A DNA stretch of 34,934 bases, taken from positions 1 through 34,934 of the forward strand of contig JADNYV010000361.1 of the NCBI GenBank assembly GCA_015501055.1, in the 5' to 3' direction. Numbering within the stretch: position 1 is the stretch's first letter; each line of letters starts with the position of its first letter. Below, piece after piece: positions 11,984-23,254 of the stretch. The position numbers and the translations under genes were made by a program. The stretch comes from Mucidula mucida. Lineage: Eukaryota; Basidiomycota; Agaricomycetes; Agaricales; Physalacriaceae. The notes under the pieces were generated by a model. The model did no database searches, was not told the origin of the DNA, and was given only the letters and a program-made list of their open reading frames with translations.

Positions 11984-12837
11984 TCTGTCTGGAGGGTGTC
12001 CTTTTTTATTTAGATGAGATTATTCACTCTGTTAATTCCACTCGTTTTTTTCGATGTATATCGTAGATAATCCTACTTAAGGAGCAAGATAGAGTACGCG
12101 CGGGCGCCTTTACTTCGAAGCATGGTCTTCTTTGCAACCTTTTCTAATCAAACTTCATCACCTACGACGTCGCAGCGCAGCCCACATGCTTGAAAATCAC
12201 TCTAGGCGTAGGCTCGCGTCCTCCTCTGGAGCTTTTAGCCTAGTAACGATGTCCCTGTATCTAAATCGCTCTTGAATTTCGTTTTGTTATTTTCAGCGTT
12301 ATTCTCAAATCAAACCCCAGATACTCCAGAGGGTCGAATTAGCTGATTGGCAATAATGAGTCTCCGATTCGGTCCGCATCTGGTCCGCATCTTTGGCGCG
12401 TTTTTGGACAATACGCGACCTCCAGAGAAATTTCTGTACCATATGGACATACATCGCGTCTTGCGCACCGTGATTTCGCCTGACCTAGCCTCTGAGCATG
12501 ACATCAATTGAATTGAGTGTGTGCACACTAGTGAGTCGCCGTCTGATCCACGTAATTGCCAACGAGGTTGCATGACACTGGAATCAAATTGAGCTCTTCT
12601 AAATCTCTGGATCTTCTCCTGATCTTCTCGATTACTTTTTTTCTGACAGCAACGCCGAAATCATTTCCAAATTCAACACTTATGTCGCGAGATTGCAAAG
12701 GATTACAGGGATTACGAGGGATTACGGTACAACGTTCCCAAGAGCGTGTATCTGACCCTGTATCGGGGGATAATATTTTTTCTCTGACATACTTATAACG
12801 GTGCTGGTGGCACTCATCGCCTCCATCCTCCTACGAT
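11984..12837 (+). other. 850-bp intergenic stretch
   Basis: No gene recognised. It contains a short direct repeat of GGTCCGCATCT (12369-12391 region) and three near copies of GGGATTAC (12699-12726). The right part is presumably the promoter of the flavin oxidoreductase gene. Confidence 0.5.
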
Positions 12838-14276
12838 ATGTCGATCCCCACTCTCATCAACAGACGCGCGCCTGGTGTGCCCTTCTACACGCCGCTGCAG
12901 AGCCCCCCGGCGGGAACTGCGCGCGCGGACGCGAAAGAGACGATCCTGTTCAAGCCTCTGAAGATTCGCGGGGTCGAGTTCCCCAACCGTGTCTGGGTGC
13001 GTACTTGACCGATGTCCACTAAGCCCAATAGACGCTCACTGTTATGCGTATACTATAGGTCTCCCCGATGCAGCAATACTCTGCTGAGAACGGCAACATG
13101 ACCCCGTGGCATTTCGCTTATCTTGGAGGAATCCTCATCCGCGGTGAGGCCTGATGCAAATGTCGTCCCCCCGAGCGTGAGACTGATCATTCTACAGGTC
13201 CTGGGCTGACCTTTGTCGAGGGCTCCGCCGTGACTCCCGAAGGACGCATCACCCCAGAAGATTTGGGACTCTGGGAGGACTCCCAGATAGCCTCGCATAA
13301 GCAGGCCGTCGACTTTGCTCACTCTCAGAACCAAAAGATCGGTCTCCAGGTATGTTTATCCATGTCAAGTTGTCGCGCGTCCCGCTCTGACCACTTCGCC
13401 CCCGTAGCTCATGCATGCCGGCCGCAAAGGTTCCTGCGTCGCTCTGTTCTTGAGCTTCAGCGCAGTATCCAACGCTGCTGCCGGCGGCTGGTCCGATCGT
13501 CTCATCGGTCCCTCCGCCGTGCCTTTCCACGAGGGCTATCCCGTGCCACGCGAGATGACGATCAAGGAGATCGAGGAGCACGTCGTCGCGTTCAAGGAGG
13601 CTGCGCGTCGCGCCGTAACGGCCGGATACGACGTCCTCAACATCCACGCTGCACATGGCTACCTTCTTTCTGAATTCCTCAGCCCCGTCGCGAACAAGCG
13701 GACTGACAAGTACGGAGGCTCTTTCGAGAACCGGATCCGATTCCTCGTCGAGATCGTAGACGCTGTTCGGGCCACTATCCCCGAGTCCATGCCTCTCGTC
13801 GTTCGGTATGTTAATAAATTTTACACGTCGTTTTCGTGCAACTTAGTGCTCTCTTTAGTGTCTCTGCCACCGACTGCCTGGAAGAAGTCCCCGAAGCTGG
13901 CCCCAGCTGGACAGTTCCGGAAACCGTCAAACTCTCGCATGTCCTGCGCGAGCACGGCGTCGATGTCATGGACATCTCTTCCGGTGGCCAGTCTCTCGCA
14001 CAGACCATCAACGTCTTCAACTCTCAATCCGGCTTCGCCAAGGAGGTGAAGAAGAGTGTCCAGAACTCGATGTTTGTCGGCTGCTTGGGAGGAATCACCT
14101 CTGGGGAGATCGCCGAATCTTACCTCCAGGAAGGGCGTGGAGATGTCGTATTCGTTGGACGCAAGTTCTTGGAGAACCCCGGCGCTGCCTGGCAATTCGC
14201 TGAGGACCTCGGCGTCAACGTCGCGATGTCGAAGCAGCTAGAGTGGCCTTTCATTGGACGGGGCAAGCGTGCTTAA
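12838..14276 (+). CDS. NADH:flavin oxidoreductase, YqjM-type old yellow enzyme
   Basis: FMN-dependent ene-reductase of the YqjM/NADPH dehydrogenase class, reducing activated C=C bonds. Five exons: 12838-12996, 13059-13143, 13198-13349, 13408-13805, 13859-14276, total 403 residues. Family motifs in order: [72 protein letters not shown] (both substrate-binding histidines and the tyrosine), [26 protein letters not shown] and [15 protein letters not shown]. Odd point: the redox-tuning cysteine of YqjM (SPMCxYS) is glutamine here (SPMQQYS), while the neighbouring tyrosine is kept. The sequence after HAGRK ([20 protein letters not shown]) is also less typical. Physiological substrate unknown. Confidence 0.9.
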
Positions 14277-14419
14277 TAGAATACCTGTGTACATCTTACG
14301 ATTTCTCGTCTTTTTCGGGTAGAACAAAAATGAATCTTACGCTTTCATAACGAATCATTGTATCGGACCGTAGAACAAGGTACTACGAATGATTAAGTCA
14401 TCCGCCAGAGATGAACTCT

Positions 14420-14680
14420 TCAAAGCAGGCATGCTAAAGAATCTGTCCAGTTGAGGCATATTTTGAAGAATCCACGACACAACGAGAGGGAATGGAGGGA
14501 CGTCAAGATACGGAGTCTGTAAGGCCGAGAAGCAGTAGCAAGTGCTCGAGATGATAGAGCGAGATTCCTCAAAGACTGAGCGTGGACGACGTTTACAATA
14601 ATGGGATCCAGTATTTCGGGAGGAAGTACTTGACGAGGCCTGTCTTTGCTACGAGTGTCTAGCGCCGAGATGGAATACAA
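14420..14680 (-). pseudogene. F-box-containing remnant or very short F-box protein
   Basis: An 86-codon frame whose middle reads LPPEILDPIIVNV and LRNLALSSRALATASRPY, a recognisable F-box of the Agaricomycete type. The sequence then loses resemblance and stops; no downstream exon with leucine-rich sequence was found. It may be a decayed member of the F-box family or a short intact gene. The following 160 bp hold nothing recognisable. Confidence 0.45.
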
Positions 14681-15170
14681 AATAAGCCATTTCTGGGTGC
14701 TTTCAGCAGAGGTGGCGGCGTGGAGCGTAGTTGTTGATCATGATGCACAGAAGACAACCTTCGATCGTGTACACCGGGCCGCACGCAATGGTGCCAGTGT
14801 TCGCATCAGTGTCGAATAAAGTTCTACTCAGCGCCCTCCTGCCGACTCGACTACTAAACGTATACTAATTGCATCAAACAGCTATGTTTCAATGAAGTCC
14901 TGGATGACCGTAATTTGTTGCCAAGTTAATGGCGTTCGATCTTGCTTGAAACCAAGTGAGGCCTCAGTTTACCGCATCTTATGCTCTGATGACCACTCAC
15001 ACAAGAAGCATATGGATAGATTCCCGGCCTTCCGCTTGACTCTGGCTAGATGTCGACTCCAGGCTCGCTTTGAAGCTCCAGTCATTGCATTGCTTTGCAA
15101 GGTGCTCGCGTTTATGGTGATAGAATTTCTCTGCCCCCGTGTCGGCTCATAATGGCCGTACGATTCTTCG

Positions 15171-15177
15171 TATAAAG
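15171..15177 (+). promoter_or_regulatory. TATA box of secreted-protein gene A
   Basis: TATAAAG, 62 bp before the start codon, preserved in the duplicate copy at the matching place. Confidence 0.6.
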
Positions 15178-15238
15178 GCGCCCAATGCAGTGTGGATGGA
15201 TTTCATCACCAGTTCCTACTTTCTGAACTTCTTACAAC

Positions 15239-15778
15239 ATGCGCGCCTTCTCCATCATTGCCACCGCTGCCGCCTTGTTCCTCGGCGTGTCCGCCTCCAG
15301 TCCTATGGCCGCTCGCCAAGAGGCTGCCCGTTTCGGAAGCGTCAATGTGTCGCCCTCTACCGTCTCCACTGGGGATGTAAGTTCACACAAACATTTCCAT
15401 CTCCGGGCTGTCCTAATCTTCGTACTCATAGTCCTTCGAAATCACCTACAACTCCACTCTCGCCCGCTTCAAGCCAGACTATGTCGATTTCTTCATCCAA
15501 GGCACGCGCTCGAACGGAAACCCAACCCCGTACGTGGTGCTGTCGCGTCATGACTATGGGGGAGCGGAGGGTCAAACGATCTTGACGAGCACTGAGACGG
15601 TGAGGCCAAATTTACGCGAATTGATGTGTCTTCGAGACTGAAGTTGTTATGTTAGACTCCAGACCTCGCTTCTCTTGGGCCCGCAGAATCTTACCTTGTC
15701 TGGGCGTTTGTCACGTACCCGAACGAGGGATTGGAGATGTATGGAGGTACATCGGCTCCGATTGCTTACCAGTCGTGA
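15239..15778 (+). CDS. small secreted protein, copy A
   Basis: Exons 15239-15376, 15432-15599, 15656-15778 give 142 residues. Residues 1-19 or so are a signal peptide (MRAFSIIATAAALFLGVSAS). The mature part has no cysteine; it reads FGSVNVSPSTVSTGDSFEI, YVDFFIQGTRSNGNPTPYVV and ESYLVWAFVTYPNEGLEMYG. The alternating beta-like pattern (PSTVSTGDSFEITYN...) recalls Ig-like or Kre9/Knh1-type extracellular modules, but I do not assign a family. The partner copy B on the other strand differs at only about two residues (I7V in the signal peptide, E/D in the third exon). A TATA box lies upstream. Possible roles include cell wall association or host/substrate interaction; none is shown. Confidence 0.8.
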
Positions 15779-16190
15779 ACTGTCAACTGGACGTTTGATG
15801 GACTCGTGTTTTCGTTCGTACAGAAATATGCACTCCGTACTCTCATTAATCGTTGATAATGCCATCTTGATAATGACTGCTGAAGTTGCGTGTTAATTCG
15901 AACCAAGGGAGTATTCATATCCCGAATCCTAGTCAGGATTGATTTCCAGTGAGACGTCTGTATAGAGCTAACATCTTGGTTGCTTCGAGTGGGCAGAACT
16001 TGAGATCCAGCAGGTGTTTCGTGTGTCGTGTCCTTCTTTGCATCTCGTGCGAGCGTGTTCGTCACGAGTACTGGGCTTGAATTCCGTCAAGACAAAGTAC
16101 TTATCGACTTGATAACTAGAACTGTTAAAGAAAAAGACATATCCGAATCCTACATTATGTAGCTCAACAGAAGCCTAGTACATACCACGC

Positions 16191-17611
16191 TCAAGTCCGG
16201 AAAATCCGCAACAACCTCGCGTCACTGACGATATGCGTCCTACAAAGCGGACATTCACGCGTACTGTTCATCACGAGCTCGGAGCAGGCTCGACATAGAG
16301 CAAGATGACTGGGAGAATAAAGATCAGAGACGAACGAAATTGCAAAACGCTCTAAACATACCCGCAGTCCACAATCGCGATATTCGCATCTTCGTCCTGA
16401 CAGACAACACAGAGACCATTCCTTTCCAGTGGCACGCGTGGTTTAGAAGGTGCTCCGGATACCTCTCTTTCTCTGCTCTCCATCTCCTGCACCTCTCGCA
16501 GAGCCCTCTCCATTTCCATTCTTTCCCTCTCCGCGTGTGATCTCTGCGCTTCCAAGCGCTCTTCCTCGTCTCGTCGCCTCTTCGCTTCTTCCTCCGCTCT
16601 TTCACTATTTACCAGTTCCTTCACTTTTGATACCAATTCCTCTTTTTCCAAGAACGGACCAAGGTGGACGTGATTATCGAGTAAGATCGCCTTTAATGTA
16701 TGCACGGACAGTGCTGAGATCTGGGCTGGTGAGTAGGTGAAGAGCGCTTGAAGCGAAGGTGTGGGAGGAGGAGGGGTGGGGCGAGTACTTGGTGGAGGGG
16801 GAGGAGGTGTCGGGCGGTTATAAGATGGAACTCGCGGTCGAGGTGGCGGTGATTGGGCTTGACGTGGCGGCTGAGGCGGCGGCGTTGGACGCGTAAAGGA
16901 TGGTGGCGGATCAGGAGCTAGATCGGGCCGAGCAAACGTAGGCCGAGTCCTTGGCGGTGGCGGAGGTGGAGGTGGCGCTGGAGGAGGAGCACCGCGAACA
17001 AAAATGCCACGAGCACGTTCATTGCGAGATGGAACGGAATAGCGACGATAAAAGGCCTGCATGGCATATAAATGAAGGCAAGCCTGGAGGCAGGGAAATG
17101 GCTCACTTCATGTTCCCGTCCAAGGCAACCATTGACTTCCCGCTTGCCGACGAGCGCTTTCACCACATCATCCTTCTCGACCGCTGTAGTCAGTGAGATA
17201 TTGTACGCGGTGGCATACTTGCGCAACTTTGACAGAGGGATGTTCTTCAAGTGTGGCGGCGACGCTGCGGTTACTGCCTAACGTGTTCAATGAAGCGAAT
17301 GTGGCGAGCGTTGGACGCACTGTTCAGCATTTCGACGCAGTATGCGCACACGTTGGCCTGATCGTATCCTGGATTCGTTGAACGGGGAACAAGCGCACTA
17401 TAGTCCGTACAGCTGTGGCAGTAGAGGTATCCTAAGCCACTTTAATATTCGCGCCTCATTTCAGAGTCAAAGGGAACGTACCACAGTGTGCGCATGCTCG
17501 ACTCCTAGTGAAGATGACATTGAACTCTTTGTTGCACTTGCGGCATGCCTCGTCCTCAGACTGCTTGGGCGCTATGCCACTCAATAACGGGAGTCCGGTT
17601 CTTTGGTCCAT
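16191..17611 (-). CDS. E3 ubiquitin ligase: FYVE-like zinc finger, SAP-like helices, proline-rich linker, RING
   Basis: Exons 17611-17482, 17431-17321, 17273-17107, 17056-16362, 16308-16191; 406 residues. Cysteines C23, C26, C40, C43, C48, C51, C72, C75 have exact FYVE spacing (CX2C-X13-CX2C-X4-CX2C-X20-CX2C), but the phosphoinositide-binding RRHHCR motif is absent. A SAP-like pair of helices follows (LSKLRKYATAYNIS, about 83-110) and a second at SVHTLKAILLDNHVHLG. Between them is a proline-rich, low-complexity region. Then a charged coiled coil and a C-terminal C3HC4 RING: C352, C355, C367, H369, C373, C376, C387, C390. The architecture matches RNF34/rififylin (CARP) ligases of endosomes. 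The gene sits alone between the two arms of the inverted duplication. Confidence 0.87.
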
Positions 17612-18079
17612 TCAAGTTGAAAGTCAATGTCAAGACCCGATTGATGCAGATTCTGATTGTGATGATGACCTTGGCAGTGCAAATGATTGCAATGTGAGAA
17701 AACAATTGAACAAGTTCAAGAAGGCAACGGTTCGGTCAGCTCTGGGCGTCCTTATGGCCTCTGTAATCGTCGAAGGTCGCAGAACATGGCCGAAGAGATG
17801 ACTGAGCAGCGGGCATCCTGCCACGGACCGGGAACTTGCCGGGGCCGGGATCTGCCGGAATCAGTACTTGGCTTGACATTTGAATATTGATGCCTCGACC
17901 AGTAGCGCAGGAATTGAAGCTTGAAGGATGAGGAATGGTGTAGTACAAAACAGTTGACGTGGTATTCATACTATCAAGGTTCTAATCGATCAGTGGGTCT
18001 CCATCCACGAGAGGTGAGTCAACAACCAACTTGATGATCGGAAGGATGGCCAACGCTCGCCGAAGATCGATACAAAGTT
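17612..18079 (+). other. intergenic stretch upstream of the RING gene
   Basis: Between the ligase start codon and copy B of the inverted duplication. It must hold the ligase promoter on the minus strand. No coding segment, RNA gene or repeat recognised. Confidence 0.5.
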
Positions 18080-18340
18080 GAAGGACACGACACCCGAACC
18101 ACCTGCTGAATCCCAAGCTCTGCCCACTCGCAGCAACCAACATGTTAGCTCTATACAGACGTCTCACTGGAAATCAATCCTGACTAGGATTCGGGATATG
18201 GATACTCCCATGGTACGCAAATTCAGCAGTCATTATCAAGATGGCATTATCAACGATTAATGAGAGTACGGAGTGCGTATTTCTGTACGAATGAAAACAC
18301 GAGTCCATAAAACGTCCGATTGACCAACAACGACCACAGT

Positions 18341-18880
18341 TCACGACTGGTAAGCAATCGGAGCCGATGTACCTCCATACATCTCCAATCCTTCGTTTGG
18401 GTACGTGACAAATGCCCAAACAAGGTAAGAGTCTGCGGGCCCAAGAGAAGCGAGGTCTGGAGTCTAACACAAGAACGTCAGTCTCGAAGACACATCAATT
18501 CGCGTAAAAATGGCCTCACCGTCTCAGTGCTCGTCAAGATCGTCTGGCCCTCTGCTCCCCCATAGTCATGACGCGACAGCACCACGTACGGGGTTGGGTT
18601 TCCGTTCGAACGCGTGCCTTGGATGAAGAAATCGACATAGTCTGGCTTGAAGCGGGCGAGAGTGGAGTTGTAGGTGATTTCGAAGGACTATAAGTAAGAT
18701 GATTAGGACAGCGGGGAGATGAGAATTCTTCGCTGTACTTACATCTCCAGTGGACACCGTAGAGGGCGACACATTGACGCTTCCAAAACGGGCGGCTTCT
18801 TGGCGAGCGGCCATAGGACTCGAGGCGGACACGCCGAGGAACAAGGCGGCGGCGGTAGCAACGATGGAGAATGCGCGCAT
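18341..18880 (-). CDS. small secreted protein, copy B
   Basis: Exons 18880-18743, 18687-18520, 18463-18341; same exon lengths (138, 168, 123 nt) and intron lengths (55, 56 nt) as copy A, giving 142 residues with a signal peptide and no cysteine. The protein differs from copy A at about two positions, while the first intron and the flanks show many more changes. Both copies are open and appear functional. Like copy A I cannot assign a family; the fold looks beta-rich. Confidence 0.8.
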
Positions 18881-18938
18881 CTTGTAAGTGTATGAGGATG
18901 AAAGTGGGGATGAAGTCTTTCCTCGCTTCGTTGCGCGT

Positions 18939-18945
18939 CTTTATA
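18939..18945 (-). promoter_or_regulatory. TATA box of secreted-protein gene B
   Basis: TATAAAG on the minus strand, 59 bp before the start codon at 18880, homologous to the box of copy A. Confidence 0.6.
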
Positions 18946-19231
18946 CGAAGAAGCATACGGCCATTATCACCCGACACGGGCCCAACAGAGAAATGTACTA
19001 CCGTAAAACGCGTCGGACTATACAGCACCTTGCAAAGCAATACAATGACCGGAGCCTCTAAGCGAGCCTGGAGTCGACATCTAGCCAGTGTCAAGCGGAA
19101 GGGCGGGAATTTGTCTAAATGCTGTTTGTGTGAGTGGTAAGATGCGGTAGATTGAGGCCTCGCTTGGTTTCAAGAGAGATTGAGCACACGGCGCGCCATC
19201 AACTTGGCAACAAATTACGGGCATCCAGGAC

Positions 19232-19434
19232 CAAGGCTATTGAGTTTTAGTCATAGCTCGCGTTGAGTAGAACGATGATGCGTTTCATACTTGAGTCAAC
19301 ACCATCGACAACGTCGGCGACTCGGTATCACTGATAGTGTTAGCCTGGCAGGCCAATCTGTAGCAGTAGGAGATCATCGTTCTTGTTCAAAGGAATGATA
19401 CCCACGTGATGTTCGTGTTTCTTTGCCTTGTACG
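19232..19434 (+). other. intergenic stretch, nothing recognised
   Basis: Between the end of duplication copy B and the weak remnant at 19435. No coding, RNA or repeat signal seen. Confidence 0.4.
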
Positions 19435-19920
19435 ATGAACATCCGGGCACCAATCGTCCCCATCCCTCTCCCCGATGTGAACAATGTGCGTCCTCAATTA
19501 GTTCATGGCATCATCTATCTGAATCTGACGCCACTTAGGATCCAGTAGCAGCTCTTCAGGCCATGAATGCCAATATATTACAGCTCCTTGCCAGCGTAAA
19601 TGGCATGCACTGCAAGACGAGTCAGTGTCTTCCTCCTTTCACGCTTCAAGTGTATGATTAGACTCTTCAAGCTTTCGCCTTCTTCCCATTCGCACTGCTA
19701 ATGGGCGTGTATCGAGCCACGGACTGATCCGTTATCCCCAGCCGTTCGTCGCTGGCGGTGCACTGCCTACTACACCTGCAGAGGCGCGGGACCTGGATGA
19801 TCTCTTCATATATCCCAGGAATTCAATACATTGTCTTACTGACTGCATCAAGATGCTGCTTCCAAAGCAGCACTTGTTGCTCTGACGGGCGCTGCAACCA
19901 CTGGCAGCCAACGCAACAGG
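19435..19920 (+). pseudogene. weak gene remnant, hypothetical protein
   Basis: A possible gene: ATG at 19435, a first exon to 19485, an intron, then DPVAALQAMNANILQLLASV and MHCKT, a second GT-AG intron, then LPIRTANGRVSSHGLIRYPQP and ALPTTPAEARDLDDL. This layout resembles a common short Agaricomycete hypothetical protein (helical N-terminus, LPxRxANxR, RYP). The second junction does not keep phase, and near 19848 the frame would have to shift again to reach DAASKAALVALTGAA. It is therefore probably decayed, or several splice sites are misread. No function is known. Confidence 0.3.
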
Positions 19921-20279
19921 TGACCTGTGCAAGGCCCATTTATTGGACTATTTGAGCGTTTCCCCTTAGAATCCACGTCGCATAGCAGTAGCCTAGAGAG
20001 TCCTTTTTGCGTGACCGAGCAACACCGAGAGGCATTGTAAATTTGGATCCTCCGGCTCCTGCCTCACAACGATTTAATTTTCCTTCAGTATTATTTGGTG
20101 GTGACTTGAATTGAGGTAAACGTGGCATGCCCAGGCCAGTTGTCAGATTTTCAAGATAGGATCAACAGCGCGTAGTTGTTCGCGACGCGGCGTGAGAGCG
20201 ATCGAGTAACGTGGCAATATGTGGCGGTGCAGTCAGTGGTTTTCCTTCATTCATTCGTTCCTCGGTCTTGCTCTGCAAG
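19921..20279 (+). other. intergenic stretch upstream of KEX2
   Basis: No gene recognised; presumably the KEX2 promoter and leader. Confidence 0.45.
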
Positions 20280-22941
20280 ATGCGGCTTCCATGGCATCTA
20301 CTAGCGCTGACAGCGTACTACTCCTCAACACTCGCTATCACACCTTCAATACCTTCTTACGACACGCACAACTACTATGTCATCCACCATGATCCCCGTC
20401 TTGCATCGCTGGTCGATGTTGCGCGAGCCCTCGGTGTCGAGGTCGTCGAGCGGGTTGGCGAACTCGATAATCACTGGGTCGTAAGAGCGGAGATTCCATT
20501 GGGCGCAAGAGAGGAAAGCGCTCGCGATCTAGTGATGGATACCTACAGACGGCTGCGTCGCCAGACACAGCTTTCCTCGCGCGCAGAGGACATTGGTGCG
20601 TCGCTGAAACACGTGTCCCGCCAAGTGCCCAGGCAGCGGACAAAGCGAGCGCCGCCGTCGGAGCGTCCGCCTCCTGAATCGTCCGCGAGAGGTGTCGCAG
20701 AGCGGTTAGGCATCGCGGACCCGTTGTTCGACCAGCAATGGCACCTTGTAAACGACGAATACCCTGAACACATGATGAATGTGGTGCCCGTATGGGATAT
20801 GGGAATCACCGGAAAAGGCGTTATAACGTCGTTGGTGGATGATGGATTAGACTATGACAATGACGACTTGAAGGACAACTTTGTGCGTTTCCCATTTCCC
20901 ACATGCAAGTTTGAGACTTTGAGATGAATTCAGGATGCTGTCAACTCTTACGACTTCAATGACCACCAAAATCTGCCCACTCCAAAGCTGGGCGACGACC
21001 ATCACGGCACGCGCTGCGCAGGTCAGGTTGCTGCAGGAAAGAACAATGCATGTGGAATGGGAATTGCATACGAAGCAAAGGTCGCCGGCGTCCGTATTCT
21101 TTCCGGCCCCATCTCGGATGTCGACGAAGCATCGGCGCTCAACTACGGATACCAGAACGTGTCGATCTACAGCTGCAGTTGGGGCCCCCCAGATAATGGT
21201 CAATCCATGGAGGGTCCATCCTATCTCATTCAGCAAGCAGTCCTCAAAGGCATCAACCACGGTCGCGGCGGAAAAGGCTCCATCTTTGTGTTCGCCAGCG
21301 GCAATGGTGCGGGAAATGGCGACCAGTGCAACTTTGATGGCTACACGAACAGCATATACTCTGTTACCGTTTCTGCAGTCGACTACAAAGGCCTTCATCC
21401 TTACTACTCGGAACCATGCGCGGCTAACATGATAGTCGCGTACAGCTCCGGATCTGGTAAACACATTGTAAGTCATTACTTTCCATGATCGCGTCCTCCT
21501 TCAATGTTCGTAGGTGACTACGGACAAAGGTCAAGGAAAGTGCGCGACGACGCATGGCGGCACTTCTGCCGCGGCTCCGAACGCTGCTGGGGTCTTCACT
21601 CTTGCTATGGAAGCACGGCCTGATCTCACATGGCGCGACATACAGTACCTCTGTATCGAGACTGCTCGTATTGTCAATCCCGACGACGACTGGGAAACTA
21701 CCGCCACAGGTCGTAAATATAGTTATCAGTATGGCTATGGCGCGTTAGATGCATATGAATACGTCAAGGCTGCTCAGGATTGGACTTTGGTTGGTCCGCA
21801 GTCATGGTTCAAGACGCATACAGTCCAGCTCGGCGACGGAACTATGGACGAGGAGGGCAAGTACTCTGGTGGCGAAGCTATTGTTGAGGGCGGTGTCTCA
21901 AGCACGATCGCAGTCACTCAGGACATGTTGAACGAGCATAACTTTGACAAGCTGGAGCATATCAACATCAAAGTCTGGATTGATCATGCACGCAGAGGCG
22001 ATGTGGAGGTTGAAGTTGTGAGCCCTAATGGCATCAAGAGTATGCTGGCGGGCAAGCGTAAAAGTGATTCGGACAAGGATGGCTTTCCTGGTTGGACATT
22101 CATGTCCGTCAAGCACTGGTAAGATTGTGCCTTTGACTTTGTTCAAGACGCTGATAGTAGCTTAAGGGGCGAGAATCCTGTCGGTGATTGGAAGATTCGA
22201 GTCTGGGACCAAGGAAATCCAGAACATACAGGCAAATTCCTCGGGTGGAACATGATTTTCTGGGGCGTGGCTAGTGATGCGTCTAAGGCAGCTCTCTTTG
22301 AACTCCCTCCCGAAGATACCATCTTCCCGCCTCACGAGGATCCCGAACCCGTGATCCCTACCCCTTCCACGACAAAATCCTATGCCAAGCCTACCGTGCC
22401 ACCGGAAACTACTATCGATGGCACCGCTACTCCGACTGCGCCTCCCACATCTACATCCACCAGTCCTGCCAATGCTACGAGCACGCCAACGATGGATGAG
22501 GGCTGGTTCAGCGGCATGGGTAATCTCGTTTCGAATCCCAAGTGGTTCTTTGGTGCGATCGGCGCTGTCGCGGTGTTTGGCCTTGGGGCAGGTATATTCT
22601 TCTGGAGACGGCGCCGCGCGGCGCGTACACGCAGCTCGGACTACTCGTCGCTCCCTGGCGGCGACGATGTGCAGATGAGCGCTGTGGGTGGTGGTGGCGG
22701 GTCGAAGGAGCTGTACGACGCGTTTGGGGAGCTGTCGGACGACGAGGACGCGGATGAGGAGACGCACTTGCGGGGCGGGCATTCGGTGTCTGAGGGGATT
22801 GGGTTCCATTCTGGATTCCTGGACGATGATGAGCCGGGGTCGGCTGGCGGGTCTGGGCAACGGTATCGCGACGAGCCGGCGCCGGAGAGTCCGGGTCAGA
22901 GTAGTGGGGATGGGAGCTGGCAACATCCAGAGCGCGATTAG
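20280..22941 (+). CDS. KEX2: Kexin, subtilisin-like proprotein convertase
   Basis: Golgi serine protease cutting after Lys-Arg or Arg-Arg in secreted precursors. Exons 20280-20882, 20934-21467, 21514-22118, 22167-22941; 838 residues. Start at 20280 places a signal peptide first; an in-frame ATG 69 bp upstream is less likely. Prodomain ends at QRTKR (residues 119-123), the expected self-cleavage site. Catalytic triad: D187 (VDDGLDY), H225 (DDHHGTRCAG), S397 (HGGTSAAAPNAAG); oxyanion region FASGNGAGNGDQCNFDGYTNS. A P/homoB domain follows (HINIKVWIDHARRGDVEVEV ... FLGWNMIFWG), then a Ser/Thr/Pro-rich stalk, one membrane segment (about 705-728) and a cytosolic tail rich in Gly, Asp and Glu with LYDAF and SSLPGG motifs that may serve Golgi retrieval. 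Confidence 0.97.
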
Positions 22942-23195
22942 TGTGAGTGTTGTTGGACTTTGGATACATACATACATAATACCTTTTTTTCTTATTTATG
23001 TTACACCGTTTCTTTTTTTTTCGTCGCATATTGTACACTCATTCGAAATCTGGAGCATTTGCCGTGACTCGAGCTACGGGATTTGGTGGCGCCTTCCGTG
23101 ACTCGGTACTTACTTGGCCTGGCATGGTCCTAATCTCCAGATTCTATTTTTAGCCTCAGTTATCTGTCGTCGACCATGTGGGGCGCAAAGCTTCA

Positions 23196-23202
23196 TATAA
23201 AA
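23196..23202 (+). promoter_or_regulatory. TATA-like element of the UNC93-like gene
   Basis: TATAAAA 59 bp before the start codon, the same spacing as in the secreted-protein genes of this window. Confidence 0.45.
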
Positions 23203-23254
23203 CTGTGGAAGGAACATATCATATGGGCCCGCGCGTCTCTTCTCTCGAGTCAGG

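Larger units (their letters stand above)
14898..16036 (+). repeat. inverted segmental duplication, copy A
   Basis: About 1.14 kb that matches 18080-19231 in reverse orientation, from GTCCTGGATG at the left end to GTGTCCTTC at the right. The match covers promoter, the complete three-exon secreted-protein gene and about 250 bp downstream. Small indels and substitutions occur throughout the non-coding parts; coding parts are much more alike. Confidence 0.88.
18080..19231 (-). repeat. inverted segmental duplication, copy B
   Basis: About 1.15 kb, the reverse-orientation partner of 14898-16036. The spacer between the two copies is about 2.04 kb and contains the RING ligase gene. No terminal inverted repeats, transposase or target-site duplication were seen at the ends. 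Confidence 0.88.

Noticed and set aside
12699..12726. GGGATTAC triplet as an interstitial telomere array
   Set aside because: Units are not TTAGGG-type in register and only three imperfect copies occur.
16352..17062. Proline-rich stretch as a separate secreted or structural protein
   Set aside because: It is one exon of the FYVE-like/RING ligase; splice phases connect it to zinc-finger exons on one side and RING exon on the other.
14898..19231. The inverted arms as long terminal inverted repeats of a DNA transposon
   Set aside because: No transposase, no short terminal motif and no target-site duplication; the arms carry complete host-like genes with introns.
20211..20279. Upstream ATG as the KEX2 start
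   Set aside because: The start at 20280 gives a normal signal peptide at the N-terminus; the longer form would bury it.
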